The notes: generated from the letters alone by a model not told the origin. Numbered from the stretch's first letter, positions 1 through 11,749 are shown. The stretch: DNA of 64,000 nucleotides from Amaranthus tricolor (GCF_026212465.1 NC_080057.1:24098647-24162646); one strand, 5' to 3'. Numbers and translations are program-made.

Positions 1-516
1 CAAAGTTTTGTGGCACTTTGTAACTGACAAACTCTTTAGGAAAATTCTAAATAAACCGTATCAGACATACTAGACAACAATCGTGGATACCACAATCCGT
101 TCTTGCATAGAGATTCCATGCGGCAAAGTTAATGGCCTTAGGTTGCTTTGTTCTCAAAGCATAAAGCAGAAATAACAGGATAAGTCTTCGTAAATACACG
201 ATCAAAATGGAGTAAGCAGCATTCTCAAAAAAATCAACACCTCACCCCCCCCCCCCCACTCCCCACTCCCAAAAAACATTCATTGAGGCTTTGTATTTCA
301 AGGGGATGCAGCAAACTATCCCACGATAAAAACGTAGAGCAAACAATCTCATTGTCACACTAATCAAAAAGGATGAAATAAAAAATACAAATATAAACAA
401 ATTATTAAAGTGAATAACTTAAAAATCGTAGGGAAAGTCATATGTAAAATCCAAGTAAAGGGACCAAATCATTATAGTTTTATATAGACCCAAGGAATTT
501 TTTATCTTTCCTGGCT
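1..516. other. Intergenic or 3' flank, no gene seen
   Basis: AT-rich sequence with no convincing coding region. It contains a cytosine homopolymer at about 245-257 followed by short CCCCACT repeats. If the exon at 517-765 is real, the part next to it would be its 3' untranslated region. Confidence 0.5.
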
Positions 517-765
517 TTAATCAAACTCTTCGATACGTAGAAGATGAAAAGCAACAATAACCTGTGTCTTATTACCATTTTTGTTAATGAGCTCATAATG
601 GAATACTGAAGATATATCATCAATTTTAAATGCTTTTTCAAAGTTTGCATCCAAATAAAAAGCAGAGGACTCTTCGTTTTTAGGTTGAGCCCATATATGA
701 CCAGTGCCAGAACCTCCATATGCAATGTCAGAAACATAGTGTTTGTCATTCTTAACCTGAGAAGA
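517..765 (-). CDS. Possible terminal exon of an unrecognised gene
   Basis: On the minus strand a pyrimidine-rich stretch ending in CTCAG is followed by an open frame of about 82 codons that ends in a stop at 517-519. The peptide starts VKNDKHYVSDIAYGG, contains GTGHIWAQP and ends LLRIEEFD. It looks like a globular alpha/beta tail rather than random translation, but I do not recognise the family. No certain upstream exon is visible. A minimal start exon at 6167-6175 (-) has the right phase, but the link is speculative and would place the composite retroelement inside an intron. It could also be a gene fragment. No function is proposed. Confidence 0.3.
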   Translation of the reverse strand, partial: SSQVKNDKHYVSDIAYGGSGTGHIWAQPKNEESSAFYLDANFEKAFKIDDISSVFHYELINKNGNKTQVIVAFHLLRIEEFD

Positions 766-1456
766 GGAAGAGGTGACTAGGGTTACAAACCAAACACACA
801 AAAAAAAATTACATCAAGGAAGAAGTAGAATCAAGAATACTCTTTCATGTGTTTTTTACTCCTGTCTTCTATAACTATAGCGAGCTGATAATGCCTTAGC
901 ACCTTGAAACACTTTATTGCTTAAATAGCCAATATTAATATTCAAATCATGGAAATGGTTATAATCTATCACTCCCTCTTTCTCGAGGAGACTTTCCCAT
1001 ATTGAACCCAAAAAGCTCTCTTATTTTGTTGATCAATGAGGCAAATTTATGGGAAACAAAGATGTACATTAGGAGAAATTTACAATCAAAAAATTAGCTG
1101 TGCTGTAACTCAACCTATTAGTCTCTCCCCATAAATTTCTTTAAACAATCACAAGAGACCTCAACAAGGACTTCCAGCTCCAAATATGGTACGAAAATAT
1201 ATTGCAAGCCCTAAAGAAAAAGCATCAACAGGGTCATATAGAATACAAATAGCAAAACACACAGTAGAATAAAAATGTTTACATACACTGTCATCTATTA
1301 CTATCTGAGAGATAAAGACCTGGATTTAATTTCCATTTTCAAGTACATGAACTCAACTTTAATAGAATACTTGGTAATGCATGGAGCTTTAGTAGCCAAA
1401 TTTATCCAAATCCACAATTTGTCAAAAGCTCAAAGAACACAAAATTCTCAATGGCA
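766..1456. other. AT-rich sequence, no gene seen
   Basis: There is no conserved protein or RNA signal. The short open frame at 1275-1466 (+) lacks codon bias and any recognisable motif. The stretch could be intron if 517-765 belongs to a longer minus-strand gene. Confidence 0.4.
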
Positions 1457-1461
1457 CCAAC

Positions 1462-1651
1462 TGTAGAAAATAAGATAGTTTCTTATTATGAATAGTCAAA
1501 GATATATATTTAGGATTCAGTTGTTACTAAGCCTTTTAACCCGGTCCTCTATTAGAAATAGAGGCTCATCATTTGTAATTAACTTGAGATAAACAAAATA
1601 ACAAGTCTTTTTTTCCTCTACAAAACTCTTCTTAGAGTTGTCTTTTTATCA
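1462..1651 (+). repeat. Left LTR of the composite element
   Basis: It starts TGTAGAAAATAAG and ends TTTTTATCA immediately before a tRNA-Met-type primer-binding site. It aligns by eye to the inverse of 2539-2764 and to the end of 4908-4997 (shared segment CCTCTACAAAACTCTTCTTA). Confidence 0.65.
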
Positions 1652-1664
1652 TGGTATCAAAGTG
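1652..1664 (+). other. Primer-binding site (degenerate)
   Basis: TGGTATCAAAGTG directly follows the LTR end. It is one substitution from TGGTATCAGAGC, the usual plant initiator-tRNA-Met site. The inverted copy at 2527-2538 keeps the canonical form. Confidence 0.6.
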
Positions 1665-2538
1665 ATTAAAAGCCAGAGAAAGTGATAGTGGAGTAGTCGG
1701 ACTCAAAGCCTCTTCTCCTTGGACTTTAACAGCATCGGCCATTTTCATCTGTGGTCGAGAGACTAAACAAGATCTTTTTCTCTTCTTACACCAACTATGA
1801 TCAAAACGATAATAACTCAATGCTTTTGTAAAGAAAAAACGAAGATCAATCAAAGTATTAGCCACTTTCAATTCATCATCATCGTCAATAGTGTATATCG
1901 TTCATCGTTCTGTCATTGTTTCCTAAAAAAATCATCCCAGTTTCTCAAACGATCAAAATTCCTTCCCACACAACATATATCTCCAAATTCTGTAAAAACA
2001 TTATCTAAAGAAAAAACAATGGAAACAACTCCGACAACCCAACGGGATTCCAAAAACTTGAATATCCAAAGAAAAAATCATCCCAGTTTCTCAAACGATC
2101 AAAATTCACCATTGATATTCAAGCTTTTGGAATCCCGTTGTGTTGTCGGAGTCGTTTCCATTGTTTCTCCTTTGAATAATATTTTAACGGAATTTGGAGA
2201 TATATGTTGTGTGGGAAGGAATTTTGATCGTTTGAGAAACTGGGATGATTTTGTTAGGAAACAGGGATATAACAACGAACGGTACACACTATCGAGATGA
2301 TGATGAATTTGAAGTGGCAAATACTTTGATTGATCTTCAATTTTCTTTTACAAAACCATTGAGTTATTATCGTTTTTATCATAGTTGGTGTAAGAAGAGA
2401 AAAAGATCTTGTTTAGTCTCTCAACCATAGATAAAAATGGTTGATTATGTTGCCGATGTTGTTTAAGTCAAAGGAGAAGAGGCTTTGAGCCGACTACTCG
2501 GTTTTCACTTTCTCTTGCTCTTAATCGCTCTGATACCA
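1652..2538. repeat. Palindrome 1: inverted 5' internal regions
   Basis: Left arm about 1652-2085, right arm about 2105-2538. For example, TTCTCAAACGATCAAAATTCC near 1943 reappears reversed at about 2219-2238, and the stretch near 1750-1870 mirrors 2330-2440. A short piece of the arm is also repeated directly near 2074-2105. Open frames read here (for example 1797-2300) span the symmetry centre and are by-products of the palindrome. Confidence 0.65.
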
Positions 2539-2764
2539 TGATAAAAAGACAACCCTAAGAAGATTTTTGTAGAGGAAAAAAAGATCTATTATTTTGTTAA
2601 TTTCAAGTTAATTACAAATGATAAATAATAGCCTCAATTTACAATAGAGGATTGGTCTAAAAGGCTTAGTAACAACCTCCCCATTAAGGAGGAAACAACT
2701 AATAAGAATCCTAAAAAAATATATCTTTGACTATTCCTAATAAGAAACCGTCATATTTTTTACA
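2539..2764 (-). repeat. Internal LTR in inverted orientation
   Basis: On the minus strand it begins TGTAAAAAATATGACGG and ends CTTTTTATCA before the site TGGTATCAGAGCG. It is longer than the outer copies, keeping segments missing from both, so it is the best preserved LTR of the three. Confidence 0.65.
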
Positions 2765-3673
2765 ATTTTTTAAAAAAAAAAAAAAACAAATATCATAAAA
2801 TTTCACTATAAGGATATTATTTTCACGGAAGTAAGTTCACTAACTTATCAACTTAAATTTTTTTTTGCAACTAAATCTCATCTTATCACTCCAACATTTA
2901 CAAATATGCCCTTAAAATTTTGCAAATAAGCTATGCTAGATTAAAGGATAAAATCTAACTATTTTTTTATTTTGAGAAATAAAGGTAAGGCATCAAATTT
3001 TACCACGTTTCCTTTTCTCCTTAATTTTTTGAATGCTATATTTTCTTGTTGCTGCAGCCATAGCTCTCCTCTCGTAGATATCCTGTGAAGGTGGATTGTT
3101 AAGGTCCAACTGATAAGTTTGTCTTTGCAAATGAAACTGTAGGATGATGGTATTGCATAACTCTCAATAGAATTGCACATATTAGATCATTGATCAACAA
3201 TCCTTAATTTTGGAGCTAGGAACTACTCGATGGACCCGCAGGTAGAGAATCATTCAATGTTTGGGATCGTTGATTTCTGTGAATAATCGATGGTTGATGA
3301 TGATTCTCCATAGAGGCCGATGGAACCGAAAATACCAAATTGTTACTTGTATTTGTTTGTTGTCGCATTTTACTCTTTTCTCACCAAAATATATCAACAG
3401 CTTCTGTTTCTTAGCCTTTAAATCATAATTTTCAGCCATTTAGTTATCATAATGGTCTTCACCTTTGCAAGAGCTTCTCTTAGTTGCTCTCCATCATCTA
3501 ATCTTTCCCTTTCAATTTTCTTTAATTTCTCCGTTTTGTGTAATAAATCAAAACTCTTATTTAGTCCAGAAGTTTTCTCTTACTTGAAGATTAAGAAAAA
3601 TGATTTAAATCAGTGAAGAAGATTAAATGGAAGCTCTCCAAGTTTTTCTCAAGATTATTAGAAAGGAGAATGT

Positions 3674-3925
3674 TGTAAACTTAAGAAGGCTTTATGTGGA
3701 TTAAAACAATCACCTAAAGCTTGGTTTGTTGGATTTACATTGGCTTTCAAAAGGTTTGGATACAAGCAAAGCAATTCAGATCATAGTTCGTTTTTAAAGA
3801 CTCGAGACAATAAAATTACATGCTTAATTATTTATGTTGATGATATGATAATCACTGATAATGATACAGAAGAAATAGAAAATTCAAAAGGAAAACTATT
3901 CCAAGAGTTTGAAATGAAAGATGTT
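3674..3925 (+). pseudogene. Ty1/copia reverse transcriptase fragment
   Basis: The frame reads CKLKKALCGLKQSPKAWF, then LIIYVDDMIITDND and EFEMKDV. These are hallmark Copia reverse transcriptase segments, including the YVDD active-site motif. Everything upstream (fingers, integrase) and the segment normally after EFEMKD are missing, so only about 84 residues remain. Confidence 0.85.
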
Positions 3926-3964
3926 TCATTTTTTCTTGATGATTTTCTTATTATTTTGGAGATT

Positions 3965-4087
3965 TTCTTTCATCCCTATCTCCAGCCCAATCAGCATTCT
4001 TGAAAAGAATACCTCTTCCACTAGTTCCTTTGAGATTTCTGACTATTCTCATAACTGCACCAATATCTTTCATTTCAAACTCTTTCA
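3965..4087 (-). pseudogene. Ty1/copia RT/RNase H fragment, inverted
   Basis: On the minus strand EFEMKDIGAVMRIVRNLKG is followed by ADWAGDRDERKS. In intact Copia polyproteins these lie at the end of reverse transcriptase and the start of RNase H. Here they are fused by an internal deletion and oppose the fragment at 3674-3925. Confidence 0.75.
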
Positions 4088-4907
4088 TATAATCTTGAGA
4101 AAAACTAGGAGGAGCTTCCATATAACTTCATCAATTTAAATCATTCTTTTTCATCTTAATAAGAGTTTCGATTTGTTGCACAAAACGGAGAAATCAAAGG
4201 AAATAAAAAGGAAAAGATTTGATAATGGAGAACAACTAAGAGAAGCACTTGCATAGGTGAAGGCGTATTATGATAACTTAATGGCTGAAAATTATGATTT
4301 TAATGCTATAAAACAAAAGCTGTTGATAAAATTTGGTGAGAAAAGAGAGTAAAATGCAACAACAAACAAATACGATTAACGATTTGGTATTTCCGTTTCC
4401 ATCGATGTCTATGGAGAATCAGCATCAATCAACGATCCCAAACATTCAATAATTCCCTACCTGCGGGTCCATCAAGTAGTTCCCAACTCCAACATCAAGG
4501 GTCGTTGATCAACGATCTAATACCACCGATTCCTCTTCAGTTGCAAAGACATACTTATCAGACCTTAGCAATCCACCTTCATTGGATATCTACGAGAGAA
4601 AAGCTACGACTGCAGCAGCAAGAAAATATAGGATTCAAAAATTAAGGAGAAGAGGTAACATGGCAAAATTTGATTGGTTGTGTTCCTAACTCTATTTTTC
4701 CTTACCAAAAGTTCTCAAATTCAAACAATAGTTAGATTTTATCATTTAATCAAGCATAGCTCATTTGCGAAATTTAAGGGCATATTTGTAAATGTTGGAG
4801 TGATAAGATGAGATTTAGTTGCAAAAAAAAAATTTGAGTTGATAAGTAGTGAACTTACTTCCATGAAAATAATTTCCTTATAGTAAAATTTTAAGTTGAT
4901 AAGTAGT

Positions 4908-4997
4908 TGTATTTTTCTTATTGGGAATAATAATAAACAAAATAATAAACGCCTTTTTTTCCTCTACAAAACTCTTCTTAGAATTGTCTTTTCATCA
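4908..4997 (+). repeat. Right LTR of the composite element, internally deleted
   Basis: It begins TGTATTTTTCTTATTGGG and ends TTTTCATCA, followed by CCAAC, identical to the five bases before the left LTR. At 90 bp it lacks the middle part of the LTR. Confidence 0.6.
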
Positions 4998-5002
4998 CCA
5001 AC

Positions 5003-6166
5003 AACATAAATTTAAAATCTATTCTCTCCCAACTCTCCTCTCTCTCGTAAGTCTTTACATCAAACTTTTCATATAAATTTTTTATATTTTATTTTTTATT
5101 TAGATCTTGTCCTCTTTTTTTTGTATGGTAGATCTTGCTCTCTTATGTAGTAGATGAAAATCAAAGATGAAATAATAAAAAGTATTTAGAAATTCAAATT
5201 GTCTAACCCTCCCATATTAACATATTATCTGAATTTTTTATGTATTAAATCAAATTTTAGGACATTTAGAATACTGTTGAATGATTGAATTCAGGGATCT
5301 TGATTTCTACTATGTTATCAAATTCAAATTTTCCCTCCAAAGCTCATTTCTCTAACAAAGTGCTTTTCACAAAAGGGCAAGTCAAATATATGACGACAAG
5401 ACATCATTCTTATCCTACCATTTATCAGATAGACATAGGATCCAATAAAAATACTAATAAGCTCGCTCATAGCTCAATACAAAACGCCACAGTTGAATGC
5501 TAGCATACATCCACACACTCCTTGTTTGGCTTTGAGCATCTACATCACGTGCATGCTCGACAATCTAACATGGGCATTTAAGCATTGTGTGAAACTCTCT
5601 GTAAACGAGTGGACCTCGAAACTGAACAAACATACATAATATATGACTCTACTCAAATCTAAGCAACATACATTGTTTTAAGTTTCTACGAAATAAAACT
5701 ATTTGGAACATGTAGAGCGTAGACACAAGAATATAAAAACAAACACATTGTTGCAAATGTATAATGCATATGCAAACAATCGACACAATTTTGAGGTGTT
5801 TTTACTTTAATAAGATAGTAAAATCGAGCAATTTCAGCGCATGTTTCTCAGACCTAAGATTATACAACTAGTTCAATCACTATATCAAACCAAAAGTAGC
5901 AAAGAGCAAAAAAATACAGATGCATGATAAATTCAAATTTCAAATCAGAAAAATCACGAGATAATGTAACGTATCAAGTAGTCAATCGCAATAATAGGAA
6001 AACAAAATCAAAGTAAATGAAATCAAAACCGATTGCGGAATTGAAAGTGAAGAAACAGTAAGTAACTAATTGTTGCTTGATTTTTAGTATATAGATAGAA
6101 ATTAGAAGTAAAAGAACAGAAATGAAAAAAGCAAAAGTTAAAGAGAGTAAAGGAAGCAGAGTAAAC
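5003..6166. other. AT-rich sequence, no gene seen
   Basis: There are no conserved domains on either strand. Short open frames at 5285-5503 (+) and 5974-6171 (-, hydrophobic) have no recognisable motif. The region 5520-5600 has normal base composition but I cannot assign it. Confidence 0.4.
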
Positions 6167-6192
6167 CTCATTCATGGCGGTGGGGAATGAGT

Positions 6193-6233
6193 AGTGAGCA
6201 GTGAGCAGTGAGCAGTGAGCAGTGAGCAGTGAG
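6193..6233. repeat. Heptanucleotide microsatellite (AGTGAGC)n
   Basis: Five full and one partial copies of AGTGAGC in tandem. They lie just upstream, in minus-strand sense, of a possible ATG at 6173-6175. Confidence 0.9.
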
Positions 6234-6259
6234 ACTGAAAGAAGAATCCAGTCTGATGC

Positions 6260-7700
6260 TCAGAACTCATAAGCATAGGAGAGAGAAAGGGGAGAAAATA
6301 TTTTTATAGGAAATGACGGATAAATGGCATCTGGGACGCGAAGGAGAATGTTCGAAACCGAATAAGCTTCCACCCAAATGGACCCTCACACTTACGTCCC
6401 ATGGAGAATGATGAGTATTTAACACCTCTAATCGCAGATATTTTAAATTACGCAATATATGTTAAATATTGTAAAATATAAAATTATTAAAATAATATTA
6501 TAATTTTTAAAATCACATAAAAACTTTAAAGAACTTATCAATTTTTATTCTATATTTGCTTCATTCCATGAGTTTTGTTATATTTTTTAAAAGAAATATA
6601 AAATTATTAGAAAAATATCATAAGTTTACCATATTTCTATTATTTATCATGATCCACGTTCTTTCTTTAATTCGTATTAACACATTTAATTATAATTTTA
6701 TATTCATCTCTTTCACACATGTCTCTAACTTTTCCATAATTTACAGTTTTTTTTATGACTTGAAATTTGAATTGAAATTTTTTTTCTTAATTAGCTCATG
6801 AGTAAGAGTTGTACACAAGAATATTACAAAGAAAATTTGTCCCTATAATTTTATATACTATCTTATACTATTTATTACAAGACAAGGATAATATTTATAC
6901 TATTTATTAGTAGATAAGGATAATATTTTAAGGTAAGAGATGAGAAATTAATTACACTGTAGGCGGTGAGAATTCAAACTTTTAAAAGGGATGGAATGTA
7001 TGTAATCCAAATTCCAAAATTGAAAAAACATACACATATAGAACCATTAAGATTGTCAGACATAAAAATGTCAGTTAAGAGATATAATTGTTTACATGAC
7101 ATTCTTATGAAAGATAGAGAGAGATACAATAGAGTTAATATTAAGTCGATGTATTCAATTGGTCAAACCAATCAACAACTTCAACTAGCATACCCAATAT
7201 TGAGACAGAGAGATCATTAAAAGTTTATGACTCTAAAAAATGCAAGCCCCTCATCCATATCATACCACAAAACTTAATGAGGACGGGCGAATTGACCTCT
7301 TCAACAGTCAATACCTTTTGCCGCATCCTCATTTATGGATATAGATTGTTACCTCCCTTTCATCTCCAAACCCTGATCATAGTTTTCTATGAACGGAATA
7401 CACTGGGTACAATGATGATGATGAATAGTCGATAATTACAAGAGCTGTTAGCCTGTTACAGCCCCTCATTGCATATCATACGCCAAAACCTAAGATACTC
7501 ATCAACTATTAAAACCCATCAAAGAGAAGAGGGGAAAATTCATCAACAGCTATCATTCAAGTACACTGCAAATTCATACACATGCATGATGCAACTGTAA
7601 AATACTAAAAGTCATGATCTGATGCATGATAATATTTCCATAAGTAGAAGTGCACAAAATTTACATCATCTCCATCATTCGCCATCAGCTTCAGGCAGAC
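6260..7700. other. AT-rich intergenic, no gene seen
   Basis: Very AT-rich sequence from about 6430 to 6960. The short frame at 6966-7220 (+) is of uncertain meaning. The last 100 bases or so are probably the translin 3' untranslated region. Confidence 0.4.
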
Positions 7701-7707
7701 TGTATCT

Positions 7708-10700
7708 TCATTGCTCTGCTTTAGGATCGACATTATCGATCAAACCTCGAATCTTCACATCGTAGTAAACCTCTTCCACTCTTTTCAAGTCATACTTCAT
7801 ACCTGTGAATTGTGACGAGGGGAGGGAGTGTGCTTAGACATTTGGGTAATACAAGCAAATTGCATACAAAATGTCGATCACAAAAGACAGCTCAAAAATA
7901 GGTTAACAAACCATCAAACTTCTTGCGCAGAAAGTCATTCCGAAGGTTTAGCATCCGAAAGGCTGCATAAAGATCGGTCAAAAAGTTCAGCACCTTTCTC
8001 GGTGAATCATAGTCTCCATGTGTCACCCTATTGACCACATATCTGGGCTGCATCAAAAGAGTAGTATCAATAAACAATTAGATTCGTCTTAAGAAATCAA
8101 TAGCAGAAGCAAGGCACTGACATAAGACACAAAACAAGCCGACATTTGTCCATACTATAGTCAAGAGTCACGACACGACTAGATTGCACAAGACATTAAT
8201 AGACCTGAAAACCATGTGGAAAAGAACAGTACTAGACGCCCAATAAATAAAATACTACCAATAAAGGCCATACTTGAGAAGTCAAAAACTATCTTGGTAG
8301 TCTGTTGTACAAAACTGAAAATCCAACCGGTTACACTACTTTAAAGCCATGATTAAGAAAGCATTGTGAAGGAGACTAAAAATATATAGCATGAAAAATT
8401 TACCAATTCATTGGACATGAAACAGATTCCTGCAAAAAGAAAATAATCTCACATCAGCGTGTGTGCATAGATATATAGATAGTGAGTAATATGTCCATGA
8501 GCACATGACCATTATAACATGCAAAGAAAAAGAGCAATTGTACAATAATTTATGGCAATGGATGTTGTCTTCTAATCCAGAAGCCAAGATAAATAAGAAA
8601 GGAAAATCTTAAAGATGTGAATGTTAAAAAAACTAAAAGAAAAAAGAAAAAGTGTAAACATAATGGATGAAATCTTAATTTCTCACCCACTAGATAATCT
8701 TCGATGTCCAAACCAAATTCCGGCGTAATTACTGCAAGCAGGCCAAAATAAAAGTGGCAATCAGCAACACAAGGTTACTCTGTAACCCAGATCTAGCCAA
8801 CAGCAAGAGTTCATTTTAACGTGCTTTTTTATACACTTCACAAACAAGTACTTAAGCAAAATATAGAAGATAAGTTATAGTACAAGAATGACATACTTTT
8901 ACATCAAAGATTGGAAGCGGTAATGGGAGTACAGCAAAGACACAGGTTTCCCACCAGATCACCTTAACTATCCTAGTTGACAAGACATACTATGTCCCCA
9001 TAAGTTTGCTCCAAGAGAAGGGAGTTAATTTTTTAATAATGCATAGCCATGTGGGTGCAGCAAGGCAAGTGAGAGAAGAGATAGAGAATTGGTCGGGCAA
9101 GCTTCAAAAAGGGGTAACGGAAAAGTCATAGGGACAAAGACAGTGATACAGATGCAAATAAAGCTTTTTGTCAACAGTAAACTATTTAGAGGTTCTGCCT
9201 TCATTACACAAAGTAAAAGTCAACATTAAAAAAGATTGGTTTGTATTTCGAAACACCCCAAACTGGAAAGTCTGACAATCAAGGTTTAGCGGAGTATATA
9301 CAAAATAAACAAGCATTCAAATTTACCTAATCACACAAATGAACCATAGTAGAGAAATGACCACACTTAAATTGAAAAACTGCAATAAATTATCATTTTT
9401 ACAAATCTTTAACAAAAGAAGATTTCTATTGTAACGACAACTGGACAAGCATCATCCCACAATAAAGGAAGAATATATCAAGACAAAAAACACCTAAAGC
9501 TGAAAGGCATCAAACCACACATTAAGAGAGTGACACCAAATACCCTAAAGCAAAAACAGTATGCACAATATATACAAAAAATTTATAAAGAGACAGTGAA
9601 ATCTCATAATGAAACATTTAAGGTCATAAACTGAAAAGGCCAAGCATTCATTGCTCTTTACCTTACACATCACAAATCCACCACACAATTTCACAAGGCA
9701 AACACATCTTCGACACAGCCAGTCAATTAAACCACTAATCATTGAGGTTATGTGGTGAAGCAAAGTGTTTCTCACATTCAAACAGAAATTTGATAAAGCA
9801 GAATATACAATAAAATCAACTTATTCTGAAACAACCCAAGGGAGGCAAACAGCTTCTAGAGACAGGAAAACAGAAGCTTCAAAATCAACTTATAAGTAAG
9901 TGTTTCTCATAGAGCCTTTTCAGATTCACCCTTTACCCTTAGAGCATCTTCGATGAGGCTACAGCATTAGAAGGATGAAAAATGTCAAAACCTAATAAAA
10001 CGAAGGTTCCAAGAGGCACTTACTTATTAAACAAAAAGATAACAAGGTATAGGTTGTACAAAAAATGGGTGACTATAATGAGAAAAGAAAGGAGAAAGTG
10101 GAAGTGTTACTGAACTATCCTCATTTTGAGTTACATAGTGACCCTGGGCACTGGGGTTATAGGAGGTATCCCACCTTCTTCCCTCTACCTCATGTTGTTA
10201 CTAAGTCAATCCATTTACCACCATATCATCCCCTTTATCACAACCTCTACTCACCTATGATCTTAGCGTGTGTTCTATTACCCCCTTCATTAGTTATTCT
10301 CAAACCAAGAATAGTGCTATAGAGAAAGGGCTCACTTAATGAAGCATGTATCCTGTACAACATTCTAGCACAAAAATAATACCCATAAAAATGCTAACAA
10401 TATAGAAAGCTAAGAATTAACCGCACATCCAAGTTTCTCTTGAGCTTCAGGATGCAAAAGAAGATTTCCAGTCTCTAACCAATGTATAAATGCAAGCACT
10501 GATACTACAGTTTGAGTTTCACTCTTCCAATCATTATGGTACCTACATATATAACCAACAATCATAAATACAAAATCATGCTACACTCCCGAATTGCACC
10601 AATAAAAGTAAGAGATCATCAAAATTCTTAGTCTAGCTTCAGTTTTCACAAACCTGTAGTACTGACCAGGGCACTCTCGAACAATCTCAGCAAGCTGGTT

Positions 10701-11668
10701 GAAGTGCTCCTGAAGCACACCTATTCGTGACTTAGCCATCTCTAGCGTCTCTAATTTTTCATCAAAAAAATGAATCTAAGTCAATCTAACCTCTAAATTT
10801 TGCACAAAAGATAATGTAAATCAATTTCAATTCCTGAATAAAATGCAGTTCAAATGACTAAGATTTATGTACTCATTGCCAGTTAAGAAAAATGAAAAGT
10901 ACAAAAGTTCATTACTCATACAGTCCCAAGAAATTCAAACTACTCACAGTATCATCAAACAGAAAACCCAGAAATTTTGATGCAAAGATCACTAGTTATG
11001 AATGGAATTTATAATCATTTGGTTTCGCATTAAATTAGTTAGACTACAGTAAAATGGTTCGTTAAATCAATTGAGCTTAAAATTGCACATGATATTTGTA
11101 ATGAAGGGTTAATTGCAAACAACCTCTTCACAAATAATACACCATATAAATGGCTCACTGAATCATGTGAGCTTCTTATGTTAGGTTGCACATAATATTC
11201 AGGTTAATTCTCAAACAACTAGTAAATTGATATAAAACCAAGTTTCACATTGAAATTGAAGGAAAACCTAGAGAAATAAGTGAAAAAAATGGGAAATGTG
11301 AAGCAAAAAGTACCAGAAATAGGACGAGATTGATAAACAAGAAGAAGATTAGCATGCATGATTCTAGTAATAGAGTCGATTTGAAGCGCAATAGCACGAA
11401 TTCTTTCACGCAAATTCCCAGAATCATCCAGTTGGGTTCGAAAGGTTTGAAATTGGGTGTCAATAGTAGCATCAAAAGGAGTAATACTAGCACCATCCGC
11501 CATTGAAGATGTCAGAAAAGAAGATGAAACTAAAGAACGAATTGAAAAGAAAGGGGAGAGAGAAAGTGGAATGGTGCGAGGTTTAAGGGATGAGAGAATG
11601 GAATTTGGAAATGGATTAGGGTTTAAGGTCATTGCCCGAAACATTGTGGCGTACCTAAACGCCTTCAT
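7708..11668 (-). CDS. TSN: Translin
   Basis: Seven coding exons: 11314-11668, 10654-10750, 10427-10542, 8687-8731, 8404-8429, 7912-8047 and 7708-7802. All have GT-AG borders and consistent phase, giving 289 residues. After an N-terminal extension of about 55 residues rich in Arg, Ser and Pro (likely organelle targeting), the translin fold starts near FDATIDTQFQTFRTQLDD. It continues through FNQLAEIVRECPGQYYR, WLETGNLLLHPEAQEKLG, FGLDIEDYLVG, PRYVVNRVTHGDYDSPRKVL and VEEVYYDVKIRGL. Translin binds single-stranded DNA and RNA as an octameric ring and, with TRAX, forms the C3PO endoribonuclease; it has no catalytic residues itself. The start ATG is the first in frame; a further in-frame extension upstream uses only a TTG. 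The family is clear; localisation is inferred. Confidence 0.96.
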
Positions 11669-11749
11669 TGTGCGTCCTGTTTCACGCAACAAGTTTCTAA
11701 CTTTCTACCATTCTATAAAGTTGTATAAACATGGCACGGTCTGAGCCGA

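Larger units (their letters stand above)
2765..4907. repeat. Palindrome 2: inverted 3' internal regions
   Basis: Arms about 2780-3660 and 4075-4890 are reverse complements by eye. For example, GTGATAAGATGAGATTTAGT at about 4801-4820 mirrors 2874-2893, and the block around 3046-3105 mirrors 4575-4625. The centre holds Copia polymerase fragments in both orientations. The arms themselves encode a broken, charged and glutamine-rich peptide that is not a Copia domain I know. Confidence 0.65.
1462..4997 (+). mobile_element. Composite palindromic Copia-derived retroelement with 5-bp TSD
   Basis: A 3536-bp unit is bounded by direct-oriented LTR-like ends (1462-1651 and 4908-4997) and flanked by the duplication CCAAC (1457-1461 and 4998-5002). 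Inside, order and orientation are: LTR(+), primer-binding site(+), 5' internal(+), the same 5' internal inverted, primer-binding site(-), LTR(-) at 2539-2764, 3' internal(-), 3' internal(+), LTR(+). The first palindrome is centred near 2.1 kb and the second near 3.95-4.0 kb. Fragments of Copia reverse transcriptase and RNase H lie near the second centre. Reading frames are broken, so it is not autonomous. The matching target duplication indicates that the outer LTRs integrated together. Self-integration of cDNA, or a dimer formed during reverse transcription, would explain the layout; this part is inference. Confidence 0.7.

Noticed and set aside
1797..2300. 167-codon open frame
   Set aside because: It spans the centre of palindrome 1, so its two halves are reverse complements of each other; no conserved domain.
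10065..10322. 85-codon open frame inside a translin intron
   Set aside because: No motif, opposite strand to the gene, ordinary intron composition.
11669..11692. Eight-codon N-terminal extension of translin
   Set aside because: It would need a TTG start; the first in-frame ATG is at 11666-11668.
11457..11744. Plus-strand open frame over translin exon 1
   Set aside because: Antisense shadow of the clear translin exon; no homology.
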